A stretch of DNA of 64,000 nucleotides from Anthoceros angustus (GCA_010909165.1 VJWM01000011.1:1178001-1242000); one strand, 5' to 3'. Positions 9,722 through 21,244 are shown, counted from the stretch's first letter. Made by a program: numbers and translations. The notes: a model not told the origin generated them from the sequence alone.

Positions 9722-11553
9722 ATGGCCGTCTTGGTGCTTGCGTCCTCCTCCTGCAAGCTGCTGGGAGCGTGCAGCTCGGTGTCTGTGGCGAGCGTCTTTG
9801 CCGCTCCTTCACTGACGGTTTTGAGCCATGTCCAGTCCGGGTGCCAGAATGCGGCACATTCTGGATTCGGGTTGGAGGTGAGGGAGCAGGCGGGTAGGAG
9901 GAGCCCCAAGGTGCCTTGCTGCACGCAGGCGGCGTCCTCTGAGGCGGCTTCCAGCAGCAACGGGGATGACGAAGGGGAGGTGGCTGCCAATCCGGCGGCT
10001 TTTGAGGAGTTTGTTCAGCTCAATCTCGGGTCTTGGCGGGGGAGCTTTACAGTATGTCCTTGTTTTTTTTTCTGTTGTTGTTGCACAGTAGTGTGCAGGC
10101 GCAGTGGTCTGACGCGATGGTATCTCCGCTGCAGCACAGCAATATGACATACTAGGAAGTACTCTTCAATGCATCCAGACTCGGCTGTCTTCCAACTCGT
10201 ATGGGAGGGGGGAGTTGTGTAGTCTGTACCAAACGTGAGTTTCCTCGCTTCACTATGCTGCATTGTTAGAGGCATTTTACTGAGTGAGAGTTTTCGTTCT
10301 CAGCCGTGGGGATGGTGCGGGTTTGTTTCCAGGATGAATGTGGAGCAACCGAGGTCTATGATCTTCACGGGGGAAGATGATTATGTGCCGCCGTGGTATG
10401 AAGTCAAGCTGGATGACATTACTTACGAGACGTTCAGCAGGCGGCAGGTGCAGATTTTTTTACGAGCTCTTAGTGAGATTGACAGCCTAACTGTCTGATG
10501 TGATGGTGCTCACACCCTTTCTTCGTGCGTCGGTGTCTCATCACGGTCTCTATCATTGGCAGATAGGGTTCTTCCCCGGTGCAAAAGCATATACGGCCTC
10601 ACACCAGACAGCGGAGCTACTCACTAAAGTGCTGCGTGCTGGAGTCCTCGGGGAGGACGATGACGAAGAAGACGAGTCTCCAGAGTATGCACTCTGCCTT
10701 CACTGTGCACACTATGTGTCCTGTTCATTCAATTCTGAAGTCGTTGCGTGGTTCTTATTGCAGGGGGGTCAAGCTTCCATCTCGCAGGCCGGCTCTTGTT
10801 AGCGAAAGCTGCTTGTATTCTGAGGATGGGGAAGATCGACTTCGAGCATTTCATGTTTTAGATCCTCGGGGGTTCGTTGACGTGATTGGTGTTTTCCGTG
10901 AACACAAAGAGGCTGGAGAGGCCAGCGAAGGATGTAGTATTCTGTTCCAGGTACTCCAGCTCATACCGCCATGACCTTTTCGTGCACATGGAAAGTTGTT
11001 CGTTCTTAGCTCATGATGCCGGCTTCTGTATAGGATTCCCCAGCAGAAAGACTGCAGGACTTGGTGGGAAAGTGGTCAGGGCGTGCTATCACGCAGCGAA
11101 GTGGCCTTTATGGCTCAACATTTCGGGAAGGAGACGTCAGTGTGGAATACAAGCTTACTGACGAAGGCTCTATAACTGCTGTAAGTCTCTTCCACCTCGT
11201 ATCCTTAACCAGGTCTAGTTATAGGATAGGCGACCTAACCTTCTGTTATCCGTCTGTAGCGCATTTTGTCGAACTACGGCCCTGGGGTAGCCGCGACGGT
11301 AAACTTGGTGGGTAGTGTTAACAAGACTCTCCTCCTCTTCGAGGGCGGGCTCCAGACTGTCCTTCTACCTGGAGGCGTATCGTTGACCTGCCCTGTAAGT
11401 GTGGGGAAAAGCGTGGGAAAATCACAGTCCTTTTACTTCGAGTTCGCATGGAGTGATAGGCCTGGTCACAGGAAGCGCCTAGTTCGAACATTCGACGCGG
11501 ATGGCTTGGTGGTGTCCACCACCTTGTCCACCGAAGTGAAGAATACATCGTAA
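9722..11553 (+). CDS. Plastid DUF3598-type (lipocalin/CpeS-like fold) protein
   Basis: Seven exons, all phases closing: 9722-10051, 10140-10234, 10333-10447, 10563-10684, 10764-10933, 11044-11180, 11260-11553 (420 aa). The end of exon 5 is the least certain junction. The first ~80 residues are Ala/Ser-rich with few acids, like a chloroplast transit peptide. The mature part starts FEEFVQLNLGSWRGSFT and continues TRLSSNSYGRGELCSLYQT, GFFPGAKAYTASHQTAELL, LPSRRPALVSESCLYS and LQDLVGKWSGRAIT. This two-lobed pattern (LGSWRGSFT early, VGKWSGRA late) is what I associate with the DUF3598 family, a beta-barrel related to phycobiliprotein-lyase folds. The biochemical role is not known to me; ligand binding in the plastid is an inference. 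Confidence 0.8.
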
Positions 11554-11804
11554 TTTGTAACCCTACTCGTCCTGGGACATTCCCGAAAAAATACTTGTGC
11601 TACCATTCACTGTTTCCGAACACTTCAATTCTCAGACGGCTACCCTTGTTGACATTAGCAAGAGGTTCACCATAGACACCGAGATAGAACCCTATTAAGG
11701 GAGGAACATAAGAAGTAACGAACAAGAATAACGTTCTCTCCTCCCACAAGACCAAAATTGTACATCCAGACAGGAATGCAGCCAAGGATTCTCGCACATG
11801 CTCA

Positions 11805-12431
11805 TCACTCGACCACAGCCAGCAAGTCTGTTGCTTTGCAAAAGCACAGCTTGTCGGAGCTTCCGAGATTCACCTCGTACGCATTCAAGTCCGAAAACAC
11901 GACCTTCTGGCCTTTCTCTATCGCCGAAACCTCGCTTCCTACCGCCAACACTTGACCGACCAAATAGCGCTCGAACTTGGCAGCCGATTTCGGCAGCAAG
12001 ACGCCTCCCGCGCTCTTATCAGGAACCTCCTCTAGCCGCACCAGCACTCTCTCTCCTTGCGGAACAACCTTGGAAACGTCCACCTGCTTGACAAGCGCTC
12101 TTACAGGCATCCTCGCCTGCAGCCCTGCGTTGCCAGATATTCTCTGCCTCATAACATTTCCACAAAACCCTGAGCCAGACCGGAACGATGCCACAGACGA
12201 CGCTCCCCTGGCTTGCGGAGCTGTGGAACAAGCCGGCGATTCAGTCACCAATGCCGAGCCCGCAGTTGCCGCCACAGCCACAGCCATCGCCATTACGCTG
12301 GTCACAGATCGGCAGAAAGACAAGCGAGAAAGCCGAACCTGAAATGCAATCTGTTGTCGCGCAATGCCTATCGCACAGCACGGCAAAAGTTGCTCCAGAA
12401 GGTTCGGTGTTTTTGCATTAGGGTTTGCCAT
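11805..12431 (-). CDS. CPN10: Chloroplast 10-kDa co-chaperonin (Cpn10/GroES family)
   Basis: Single uninterrupted exon. The last ~95 residues are one GroES domain: VPQGERVLVRLEEVPDKSAG, GVLLPKSAAKF (mobile loop area), YLVGQVLAVGSE, GQKVVFSDLNAYEVNL and the C-terminal KATDLLAVVE. GroES heptamers cap Cpn60 and drive folding of stromal proteins such as Rubisco subunits. The first ~105 residues are rich in Ala, Ser and Arg with almost no acids, as in a plastid transit peptide. The first Met gives 208 aa; an internal Met at residue 47 (MAMAVAVAATAG) also gives a good transit peptide and may be the true start. There is only one GroES domain, so it is not the double-domain Cpn20. It is divergent from the PhoD-like gene 384 bp away. 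Confidence 0.93.
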   Translation of the reverse strand: MANPNAKTPNLLEQLLPCCAIGIARQQIAFQVRLSRLSFCRSVTSVMAMAVAVAATAGSALVTESPACSTAPQARGASSVASFRSGSGFCGNVMRQRISGNAGLQARMPVRALVKQVDVSKVVPQGERVLVRLEEVPDKSAGGVLLPKSAAKFERYLVGQVLAVGSEVSAIEKGQKVVFSDLNAYEVNLGSSDKLCFCKATDLLAVVE

Positions 12432-12814
12432 GCATTATCCAATATCCAATACGCTCCGTGGACCACTGGCCGTTCCGTTATTTGGGGCGGGGTGAAGGGC
12501 TCTGTGGTGGAATATAATTTGACAACGTGTTCTTGCCACTTGGTGCTTGCAGAAGAGGTAAGGCATCCCGCATCTCATCAAATGCGCGGAGGACGATTCC
12601 GTTTTCACAACTCATTCTGTATTTCCTTTTCGGAACTCGGATTTGGGCTTTGCAGGGCTACTCCGAGAGTGTGGCGTATGGCTGCATTCTGGAAGAGAAG
12701 CTAGGACGGGGAATTAGCTAGGTCTGGGATCTCTGCACATTCGTCTTGGTGTTGGGTGGAGCCCCAAAATCAAATCAGCACTGGGACGTTGGAGAGAAAA
12801 ATTTGGATTTTGAC

Positions 12815-14865
12815 ATGAAGATAAGGGAATGGCTTCTTCTTCCGCTTTCAGTGTTGCTTCTGTTTTGCGAGGGAGGCGTGTGTTTCGAGTTCAGTCTGCA
12901 AGCTCCAAAACCGTTCACTAGAATTGCTTTTGGTTCCTGTGCGAATCAAAGCGTTGCTCAGGTTTGGCTTCTGCTTGGAGCATTTTTACCTATTATCTCG
13001 TTTGCTCGTGGGAGACTGAGAACGCTCACGAGTTGCTGGGATTACGGAGCAGTTACTGTTGTTGCTATGCATTGCAGCCAATTTGGACCGCGATTGTAGA
13101 GTATGATCCACAATTGTTCGTATGGCTTGGAGATAACATTTACGGAGACACGAAACTGCCCACTCAATTTATGGGGAAGAACAGTAACATTGGGCCATGG
13201 AAAAAGAAGTCTCGGTTCTTGCCCGTCTCAAGTGAGATGATGGAGTGGAAGTACAACAAGGCCAAGAACATCCCTGGCTATAAGGAATTAAGGGAGAAAG
13301 CTAAGGTAAATGTGGTGTACTCAACCCTTCTTGTTGGTGCTCGTTTCTAGCCTCCCATCCCTCTGGAAGAAAACCTTTGCCTGTGGAAAATCATGGAGTT
13401 GTTGCTCCGACAGATTATCGGAACGTGGGATGATCACGACTATGGCCTGAATGACGCTGGAAAGGAGTTTCACATGAAAGAGACTAGTCAAAAGAACATG
13501 CTTGACTTTCTGGATGAACCGAGGAATAGCCCAAGGTGATTCTGCGGGGTATGCCCGCATTTTTTCTACTGAATGTTACGGGTTAGCAGTTCTGTCGCTG
13601 ACTACGATGTTACTTTGCAGACGACGGCAGGAGGGTGTGTATGCCTCGTACACATTTGGGCCCGTTGGGAAGCAAATAAAGGTAGTACATGTGCTTCACC
13701 CCACTTGACAAGGTCGTGGATCATGTTTTTGTAGTGCTGGAGTAGGTGTCTGATTTCTGACTTGGTCACAAAGTTATTCTAAAGCAGTCTTTCAACTTAG
13801 GTTATTCTTCTGGACACCAGGTATCACAGGGATCCCTTGCGGAGCAATGGGGACATACTCGGTGAAGTTCAATGGAATTGGTTTGAGGCAGAATTAAGGA
13901 GCAGTAATGCACAAGTTAACTTGATAGCATCGTCGATCCAGGTAGTTCTCTGATTATCGTAGCTGATATCAGGTCAGTTTCAGTTTTCTGAAGTTTATAG
14001 TTCATGCTGCAGGTGTTATCCAACTTCTCAGCCACAATTCAGCCTTTTTTCCATGTAGAATCTTGGGGTAACTTCCCAGATGAGCGCACACGTCTTTTGA
14101 AGCTGATTGCTGACACCAACGTAAGTTACTTTGTTGAATGTACTGTAGTGTCTCGAACATAAAGGAGGAAAGTCCAGTGAAATTGAGAGGAAGCGTGGAT
14201 GTTTGATTCTGACTTGTTCGTTCATGCAGGTCAGTGGAATCATCTTCATCAGCGGCGACGTACATTTTGGCGAAATCAATCGGTTTGACTGTGCCACTAG
14301 CTATCCTCTGTATGACATCACTTCAAGTGGATTAACGCAAGCAGTAGAGAACAATGTTCCATCGTTTGTGGCATTTCTGTTACGGTTTTCAGCCTGGGTG
14401 ATGCCAAATACGATGAGAGTGTACAACAGCGAATGCAAGTACCGATCGTGTGTTTACGGTATGAGCTCCCTCTGCTTGCCGGCTCCTACTACAGGATTCA
14501 TTTGTCTGGATAGCTTGTTCCAGTAGTTCACTGATTGATGTGACTCAACGATTTCTGGAACTGTAGGGAGGCAGAACTTCGGGACTCTGGATTTTGAATG
14601 GGATTCAGATCCAGTGATCATCAAAGTTGAAGTTAGGGATGTCAATGGCAAGCCTGTGCTTACGAAGAGGATTCCTCTCTCGCAACTACAAGCCCAACAG
14701 TTCGGGAGAAGACCATTACGGTCCAAGGGAGTTCATCGACATTGCACACTTGAGACTGATCTACCCTGGGATAAGAAATATTTTATGGCTATTCTCTGCT
14801 TCGGACTTCTCTCTGGTATTTTCTCCTTGTCAGAAGACCAGAGCAGCTCGAGTTCCTGTTCTTAA
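12815..14865 (+). CDS. PhoD-like metallophosphatase, secreted or ER membrane-anchored
   Basis: Eight exons in frame: 12815-12960, 13078-13305, 13414-13535, 13621-13681, 13801-13941, 14013-14120, 14230-14458, 14567-14865. The N-terminus ([20 protein letters not shown]) is a signal peptide. Metal-site motifs of the calcineurin-like/PhoD family are in order: [34 protein letters not shown] and ISGDVHFGE. PhoD enzymes hydrolyse phosphodiesters and monoesters. A hydrophobic stretch near the C-terminus ([17 protein letters not shown]) suggests a membrane anchor. Introns are 50-120 bp with GT-AG ends. The true substrate cannot be read from the sequence; phosphate scavenging in the secretory pathway is a fair inference. 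Confidence 0.92.
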
Positions 14866-15085
14866 CAATGCTGCATTTCTCACTGTGCCGAACTTGCGCA
14901 GTGGTGTTCGTGTTGCAGTTGCTGGCGGCCTACTATTGCTGCGCAGTCAAACTGAGGAAACGATTCTTTGTCAAGGAAAAGCGCAACTGATGCGATATGG
15001 AATGTTCAATATGATTCAACACATTTGTTGATAATTATACACCGTATCCGGTGCAATTCTGTACAGAGTTTTGCCCCTATCGAGC

Positions 15086-16852
15086 TCAATTTGAAGGTAA
15101 GAAATTGTTAGTGAACAAGTTTGTTGCAACCAATGAAGCCCTTGGCATTTGTGTCCCTGCATTCCCTTCTCTAAGCTCCTCGAGAGAGACACTCTCTCCA
15201 GGCACAGGACTTCTGGACTGAATCCGGTCAGTGAGAAGACCTTCTGTTGCAAGCCAATCTAGATACTTCTCCCACCTAGGCGCAGACATTATTCCCCACT
15301 TCCCACCTGCACTTTCCACAAAACGAAGATCCGTTATAAGGCAAAGTCGCAAACAAACCAGGATAGTAACATAGTTGCCCCTGTTGGAATACCTCCTTCA
15401 GCTGAATCTAAAAAATGCTTTGACAGTAGTCGCGACGACTCCAAAACCACTGCTGGATCTAGAGGCTGGAGTAGATCTGGATTCTCAGCATTTGCAGATT
15501 CCTGGAGCGAACAGGAGACAGTCAAGCCAAGCACACACTCAACTCACAATTCCTTTTCAACTTTCAACTATCTTTGTCCTATAGGTATGGTGAGAGGTTG
15601 CTCACAAGCAGCAAGGCAGCTGCCTGGTCAGGATGCAAAGCGGCATACTCAAAGCCTGCTGCAGAGTCCTTAAGGAACCGCCTGACCAAATCTGGAGAAT
15701 TGCTGAACCAAAGCAAGAGACAAATGTAAGACTTGAAGCATACAAGGTGCTTAGAAGATGTGAGAAGGTTCAGTATATACCGCAAGGTGTCAGGATGCGC
15801 TAGAACCACAGGAGTGTATCCATAGGGAATGCTGCATCCGAGAACCAAGAACCAAGTGTCAGAAGTTGCATTGCCGAGAAACCATCAGCAGTTAAAAACT
15901 TCTCCGGACTTTCTTCGATTTGAAGAGAAGTTCCTGCTGCATACCCGTAATCAGCGAGAGTGAACTCGTTCAGCTCAACATGCTTCAACTCAGCTTCGAC
16001 TCCCTCCCAGCCTTTGAAGATCCAAGTTGCATCAGCGTCCCCCGCAAGCAGAGTGTTCCAAATGCCAAGCTTGGCTGGCGTGGACTCTACAAAATCCCCC
16101 TTCCCGCTATCCGCCTGGATGAGCCGCTGCACAATCCGGCCCTCGAACCGGGCACCATAGGATGCATAGATCTTCCCGTCCAGATCCTTGGGCCGGCTGA
16201 GGCCACTGCTCTTCAGCGTAACTGCGGCGGCACAAGCATGTAACTTCCATCAAGTGCTCCGCTCAACTCCCGTGCTCCACAAAACCGAGGAGGAAAGAAG
16301 GAAACCACAAAACCGACCAATTGCACTTAGATCCTCCTGCACGCAAGCCGCGACTGCCACCAGCTTCGCCCGATCGTCACGGAACGGCGGCAGATGGTAG
16401 CTGACAACAGTTTCCGACGGGGCCAGAGCGAACGCTGAATCACATCCCCACCATCGCCAGCACCAGACGAAGAAGCAGCATACAGTAAGACAGATGCGCA
16501 GCTAGAAGGTCCCGAATCCAGGACAGCAGCAGCAGGGACACACACAGCAGAGGCAGCAGCAAACAAGCCACCACAAGCGGCTCGTGCGCGGAGCGGAAAC
16601 GGGAAAGCTCTTGCTCCCAGCCATGCTTGCACAAACAATTGGCCTTGCCAGACAAGGGAAAGGATGTGGAAGCGTACTGGCAGCCTTGGATGCAACCTTG
16701 GAGGCAGGGGTGACGGAGTAGTTGTCGAGGTGCGGGCTCACAAGCTCCACGATCAGGCCGCTTTTGTCGTAGAAGCCGAGTTGCTTGGCCACATAGAATC
16801 CGATATGGTTGGTGTTGGGAGTCCAGTCCAGCGCCAGCGACACGGTTGCCAT
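15086..16852 (-). CDS. NMT1/THI5-like pyrimidine-binding or biosynthesis protein
   Basis: Seven exons, frame closing throughout: 16678-16852, 16318-16434, 15945-16221, 15781-15831, 15606-15702, 15393-15501, 15086-15306 (348 aa). It starts [20 protein letters not shown], the hallmark opening of the NMT1/THI5 domain, a periplasmic-binding-protein fold used by fungal HMP-P synthase and by bacterial pyrimidine-precursor binding proteins (ThiY). Further motifs are [52 protein letters not shown] and [19 protein letters not shown]. The CCCFC-type cysteine cluster of fungal Thi5 is absent: that position reads [11 protein letters not shown]. No signal or transit peptide is evident if Met at 16852 is the start. 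Land plants make the thiamine pyrimidine with ThiC, so the role of this protein is open. Confidence 0.85.
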
Positions 16853-16959
16853 CCCGGCACTCTCACTTTCACTCCCAGTTCGCACACTGCAACTGCAGCT
16901 GCAGCTGCACCATCTCCAGTTCCACCTCTCAGCCTTGTGTACCAACAAACGTCAGCGGC

Positions 16960-17600
16960 AGCTTAGCAGCTTTTGTCACGACTCGCCCACTGCCGTAATC
17001 CACAACGGGACTGACCAGACGCTTTATCCGCCGTTCAGGCACCAGATGTCTGGGACACAGTGGACCAAATACTCACTCTCGCAGTTCAGATGTACAGGCT
17101 GACAACTGTTCCATCGCCCTAAAAAACTGTCCGAAACAGGTCGTACGCGTATCGTATTATCGTATTACTTATCGTATTATTCGCATCTCGCCTCCAGAGA
17201 AATCAGCCACCCGGCAACCATAGGCGTCCCACATGAGAACAGTTCCTCCGACCTGACGATAAAACCAGCCCGCTTCCCCTGCAGGAGCCCCCGTCTTCGA
17301 CGAAGGCCACATTGCCATTTCAACTCTTCAGACATATTGCCATCTCTGCTTTCCTTGCACAACACGCCAGATATAACCCTCAAACGTTCCCATTCGCTGA
17401 CACTGCATTTTAGCAACTTGCGAGAGCGTGCTTAGCAGAGAGGATTGATCACTTCGCTGATGACGGTGCTAGCATCATGTTCAGCCTCTTATTTCAATTC
17501 GGTAGCTGGCAGTTGCTCCTGGTGGATTATCGCATCTTAAGGCTAATGTTTCATCAGCATTCACCGGGCTAACACGAGTACAGATCTCAACTGGGTGACT
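16960..17600. other. Intergenic, no supported gene
   Basis: Only short overlapping frames without domains. A short tatcgtattat-type repeat lies at about 17150-17182. Confidence 0.5.
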
Positions 17601-18144
17601 AAGGTGGCTCCGTCTCCAGCCATTCCTTGAAACCCGGAGAGCTCCAGCGGCCAAAGCCTCCTCACCATCTGAGTGTCGTTGCTAGGGGCTTCCAATTTGT
17701 TTGCAGTCAGGTCGCGAGCAGAGTCTCAAAACCCGTCACCAATCTGGGCTAAAAAGGAGAGGTGAGGTGGCAGAGTGTGGCAGTTTGACGGGGCTTAAAC
17801 TTGCTGTATGCTTGCCATCTGCTGCAGCATGCTGGCCAGCCGAGATGACATGCTGATCAGCTGGCAATTGACAAAGCAACTTGACTTTGTTGGGATACTA
17901 CCGAGCCTGCGAGGTGGGAAGACAAGAACCTGTAGGGGCCTTCACAATCTAATCTTCAAAGCCAGCATGTGTAATGTCCCAGCACTTTTGGTCTTACATT
18001 AATAACGAGAGGACAAATTCTTACACATCAGGGATCATTGTTTCTGGATGCCCCCGCAATTCTCCCTTGTCAGTTTCTGCTCGTCTCTTCTTAGCGTCTA
18101 ATTTCTCGTTTGTAGAGAAGACAAACCACGCGGCAGAGCTACTT
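17600..18144. repeat. BTB-cluster 3'-flank module, copy 1
   Basis: Lies directly 3' of the intact BTB gene (minus strand). It shares gcatgctggccagccgagatg, gatcagctggcaa and a cccgcaattctccc block with the other copies near 19.7, 20.2 and 26.3 kb. The module has been duplicated with, or without, its BTB gene. Confidence 0.65.
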
Positions 18145-19057
18145 CTATGATGCTGGAGCAGGGGACAGAACATTCCCGATGATACACTCACAAATTTCAA
18201 GAGCTTGAAGGGGATCGATCTCCTTCAGACTTCGAAATCTGTCACACACTAGTAGCTTTTGCAGGTTACGATTGCCGATAGCCAGCCCTTTCGCAGATAG
18301 TTTCTTGACCACAGCACCTTTTACTTCTGTCAAATCGTACTTCAGCGCAAGCTGCAAGAGACACACGACGTTGTCGAGCTCTCTGCCCGTATAAGGTGCG
18401 GTCGGTATTCTGTTGTCCAGAATATATGTGATGCAGACTTGTCGAAGGCCTTCGATGTCATACTTGATGGCAGCCTCCAGCAGCGGTTGCACCTTTCGCG
18501 CCAGAAAATCCACTTTGACATCAGCTTTGTAAATGAAGGTGACAAGCGCCTGCAGCACGTCAGAGGAGATGTCCGCAATCTCAACCAAGCCGGTTTCCTT
18601 TTCCTTCATATCGCTGTTGAAGAGCATAGCCTTGAATACCGGGGACTTGCTTGCCTGTGAGTGCCAATGCAAGTGCAAGTGCTTAGAGGAGGAACTTGGA
18701 TCTCCACGTTTCCAGCTTCAGATCTGCCCAGAACTGAAACGAACTCGAACAGCTTACCAGAACGCAACGATGAGCTCCGAGTGGAGCAGACATTCCATCA
18801 GTCGTCTTCAACCATATGTCTGCTACGGGAGCAACAAACATGTCCTTATCCCAAGCTTTGAGAAAGGTGGAAGTCCTCTGGACCCTGTGCAATTCAGCCG
18901 TAACTCTCCTCAGTTCCATCATGGCTTTCCTGAGTTCAGTCTCTACGGTGCTCGAAGAGTAGAGACCGGCGTAGAGCGCCATGATGAGATGACTTATCGT
19001 ACAGGTCTCACACAAGGCCCACGATGCCTTCGAAGTTGGCCGTATCAAGAATCCCAA
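18145..19057 (-). CDS. BTB/POZ domain protein, apparently intact
   Basis: Two exons, 18758-19057 and 18145-18654, phase-0 GT-AG intron of 103 bp (269 aa from this Met). The N-terminal part has a CETC pair and a short coiled region (TVETELRKAMMELRRV). The BTB fold then runs: DIWLKTTDG, GAHRCVLASKSPVFKAMLF spanning the splice, DISSDVLQALVTFIYKADV. A C-terminal helical region follows (ALKYDLTEVKGAVVKKL). Plant BTB proteins usually recruit substrates to Cullin-3 ubiquitin ligases; that role is family knowledge, not shown here. The N-terminus may be incomplete: related copies carry a zinc-ribbon exon just upstream, so an earlier start is possible. Confidence 0.75.
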
Positions 19058-19075
19058 GCAGGGTAATGACAGAGA

Positions 19076-19531
19076 TCAAATTGACAGGACCCCTAGTACA
19101 TACACACAGAAATCAGCAGCCTGATCCTCATGGGCTCCAGTCACCAGGACTGAAAATTGCACTGAAAAAAATATCGCCTGGCCAGCAATACCCGGTAACC
19201 GTGTGTTTATGGAAAAAACCTTAATGCACTCTGGTGGAAGGGCTTTCAGGTCATATTTCACGGCAGCCTCTGCCAGCGGTTTGACATTACCTTTGCGAAG
19301 AAGGGTGATGAGCGCCTGGAGAACAAGGGTAGATTTAGCCTGGATGCTCTGCAGTTCCGCCTTAATGCTCTGCAGTTCAGGATGACTTGGAGGCTCCTTG
19401 GGAGGAGAGAACGTCTTCTGACACCTCGCACAGGACAGGGTCAAGCTGCAGCCGGGACAAATCCATTCAGCCTCTGGATCCGGGGAACGCCAGAACGTCT
19501 TGGAACACTTCGAACAGCGTTCGTGTGTCAT
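19076..19531 (-). CDS. Truncated zinc-ribbon/BTB-derived chimeric ORF
   Basis: 151-residue frame 19 bp upstream of the BTB gene. It opens CSKCSKTFW, then CPGC and CARCQKTF, giving three CxxC pairs, followed by a repeated helical segment (ELQSIKAELQSIQAK). It then jumps to a piece matching the C-terminal half of the BTB genes (VLQALITLLRKGNV, LAEAAVKYDLKALPPECI), with the BTB core missing. It could be the first exon of the neighbouring gene plus debris, or a separate truncated paralogue. Expression evidence would be needed to decide. Confidence 0.5.
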   Translation of the reverse strand: MTHERCSKCSKTFWRSPDPEAEWICPGCSLTLSCARCQKTFSPPKEPPSHPELQSIKAELQSIQAKSTLVLQALITLLRKGNVKPLAEAAVKYDLKALPPECIKVFSINTRLPGIAGQAIFFSVQFSVLVTGAHEDQAADFCVYVLGVLSI

Positions 19532-19564
19532 AGCGATCGGGACAACAAGCCGGAAGGGCTCTTC

Positions 19565-20130
19565 AGGAGGTAGAACTCGTCATCCAGTGCGGTTGCAAGG
19601 GGCTTCCAATTTGTTTTAATTAGGACGCTCAAACACGTAGCCAATCCGGGGTACCCAATCAAAGGTGGCAGTGTGCTGCAGTCGACTGGCTTAACCTTGT
19701 TGCATGCTTGCCATGTGCTGGAACCTGCTGGCCAGCCGAGATGCCCAGGTGATCGGCTGGCAATACGAAGTAGCTCAGCTTGAAATAGGTTCAGTTAATT
19801 ATTGGTTTACCATGGCGCCTGCGATGTGGCAAGACATAACTCTGTATACAGAACCGTTCTCGCTAAAAAAAATCGCCTTTGAACACTCTATCATCTTCAG
19901 AACTAGCATATCCTGGGTGGTTCTTGAAATTTTTCCTGGGTACACCAAGAGGGTGCTTGTATCCAGACCCTGGCGGGGAAGATCTTGAACATTTTCGCCA
20001 ATCAGAAAATGTCCCCGCACTTTTGGTAGTGAGCTGGTCTTGTATTACCGAGGAGAACAGTTGTAACACATGAGGGGTCATTGGTTCTTCCCCGCACTTT
20101 CCCCATCCTCTGTCTGTTCTGCTTTCATGA
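19565..20130. repeat. BTB-cluster 3'-flank module, copy 2
   Basis: Matches 17600-18144 and 26210-26700: ctggccagccgagatgccca, gatcggctggcaatacgaag, tatccagaccctggcgggga and cgccaatcagaaaatgtccc. No BTB coding part is attached. Confidence 0.65.
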
Positions 20131-20214
20131 GCCTTGAGCAGGGAACCGGAGTAAAAATTGTATGCACAACCCACAGCCCTATTACGAAAACTTGTCACAG
20201 GGTCCTGTTCAGGT

Positions 20215-20655
20215 TGCTGGAGGCAAGCTTGGGGGCAATTTGCTGCAGCCTGCTGGCCAGCCCAGATGCCATGGTGACCAGCTGGAAACCTAGAGTAGCC
20301 TTCGCCAATCAGAAACATGTCCAGCACTTTTGTCGTGATCTGGTCTCGTATTATCGAGAAGAGCAGTGTTACACACCAGGGATCATTGCTTCTAGATGTC
20401 CCTGCACTTTCCTTTATCTGTTCAGAATCTTCACATTAACGTCTGCTTTCTGTTTTGTAGACGCAAGTGACCTTGAATGGAAAATCCAGGCGACAGAGCT
20501 TCTTTCATGATGCTTGAGCAGGGAACTGGAATAAGAACCGTATGAACAAATGTACAATTTACAGACAATTGCGAAAACGTTTCACAGATCCTTCTATCGA
20601 CTCTGTTTCTGGGACCGGGCATCACCGATGATACACTCACAAATTGTCACTCACG
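20215..20655. repeat. BTB-cluster 3'-flank module, copy 3, cut at a BTB stop
   Basis: Matches the module up to and including gatgatacactcacaaatt, which is the sequence of the BTB gene around its stop codon. The BTB similarity then ends abruptly and Copia-derived sequence follows within ~100 bp, so the copy was probably truncated by that rearrangement. Confidence 0.65.
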
Positions 20656-20750
20656 AATAGCCTTGGATGCCGCGAAAGGTGAGTTGAAAGCTCGTGACTC
20701 ATGATGTTTTTCATTGGCGTTCCGTTGTTGTGATCTCTTTAAAGTCTATC

Positions 20751-20993
20751 CTATCTTTGACCAGGTGTGGAGTACTTGCACAACGGGTGCAATCCAGCAG
20801 CCATCGTCCACTTGCACTTGATCGCCTTGCGCCCTGGTGGGAGTGGGGTTAGTACCCAGGTCCTCAATTGAATGAGTGAGTCGCATTCTTGTTGGATTGC
20901 TTGCATCCATCCTTGCTTATCAGGTGATGTGAGCGCTTCCTCTAGGCTTGCTGGCTCAAGTACGTGAGTAGCAGCCAGCATCGCTCTTGCCAT
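20751..20993 (-). pseudogene. Copia reverse-transcriptase fragment
   Basis: The minus-strand frame reads EPASLEEALTSPDKQGWMQA, then IQQECDSLIQLRTWVLTPLP and GRKAIKCKWTM, the conserved opening of the Copia (RVT_2) reverse transcriptase. It breaks off after the KCKW motif. It is a fragment only and lies opposite in strand to the adjacent LTR. Confidence 0.85.
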
Positions 20994-21003
20994 GAGGGTG
21001 TCT

Positions 21004-21232
21004 TGTTAGAAATCTATAGGATTGGTGCAACACATCACATATTAGAGTTATGAGAATAAGTCCTAGAAGTATATAGGACAATGAGAATAAGTCCTAGAAG
21101 TATATAGGACAATCCCAAGAGCGAGATAGGGTTTCATACTATTGAGAATATGACAAGGCCAAAGGCTATATATATGTATGCATAGCACACCATTTTTTTA
21201 GTACTGAACTTGAGACTTACTGTTTTCTAACA
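21004..21232 (+). mobile_element. Copia 5' LTR
   Basis: Starts tgttagaaatc and ends ttttctaaca, a TG...CA LTR with short inverted ends. A 36-bp internal duplication (gagaataagtcctagaagta) is present, with a TATA-like tatatatgtatg near 21170. It is followed at once by a tRNA primer site. A reverse-oriented relative lies at 24492-24686. Confidence 0.88.
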
Positions 21233-21244
21233 TGGTATCAGAGC
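21233..21244 (+). other. Copia primer-binding site (initiator tRNA-Met)
   Basis: tggtatcagagc directly after the LTR, the standard plant Copia primer site complementary to the 3' end of initiator tRNA-Met. Confidence 0.9.
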
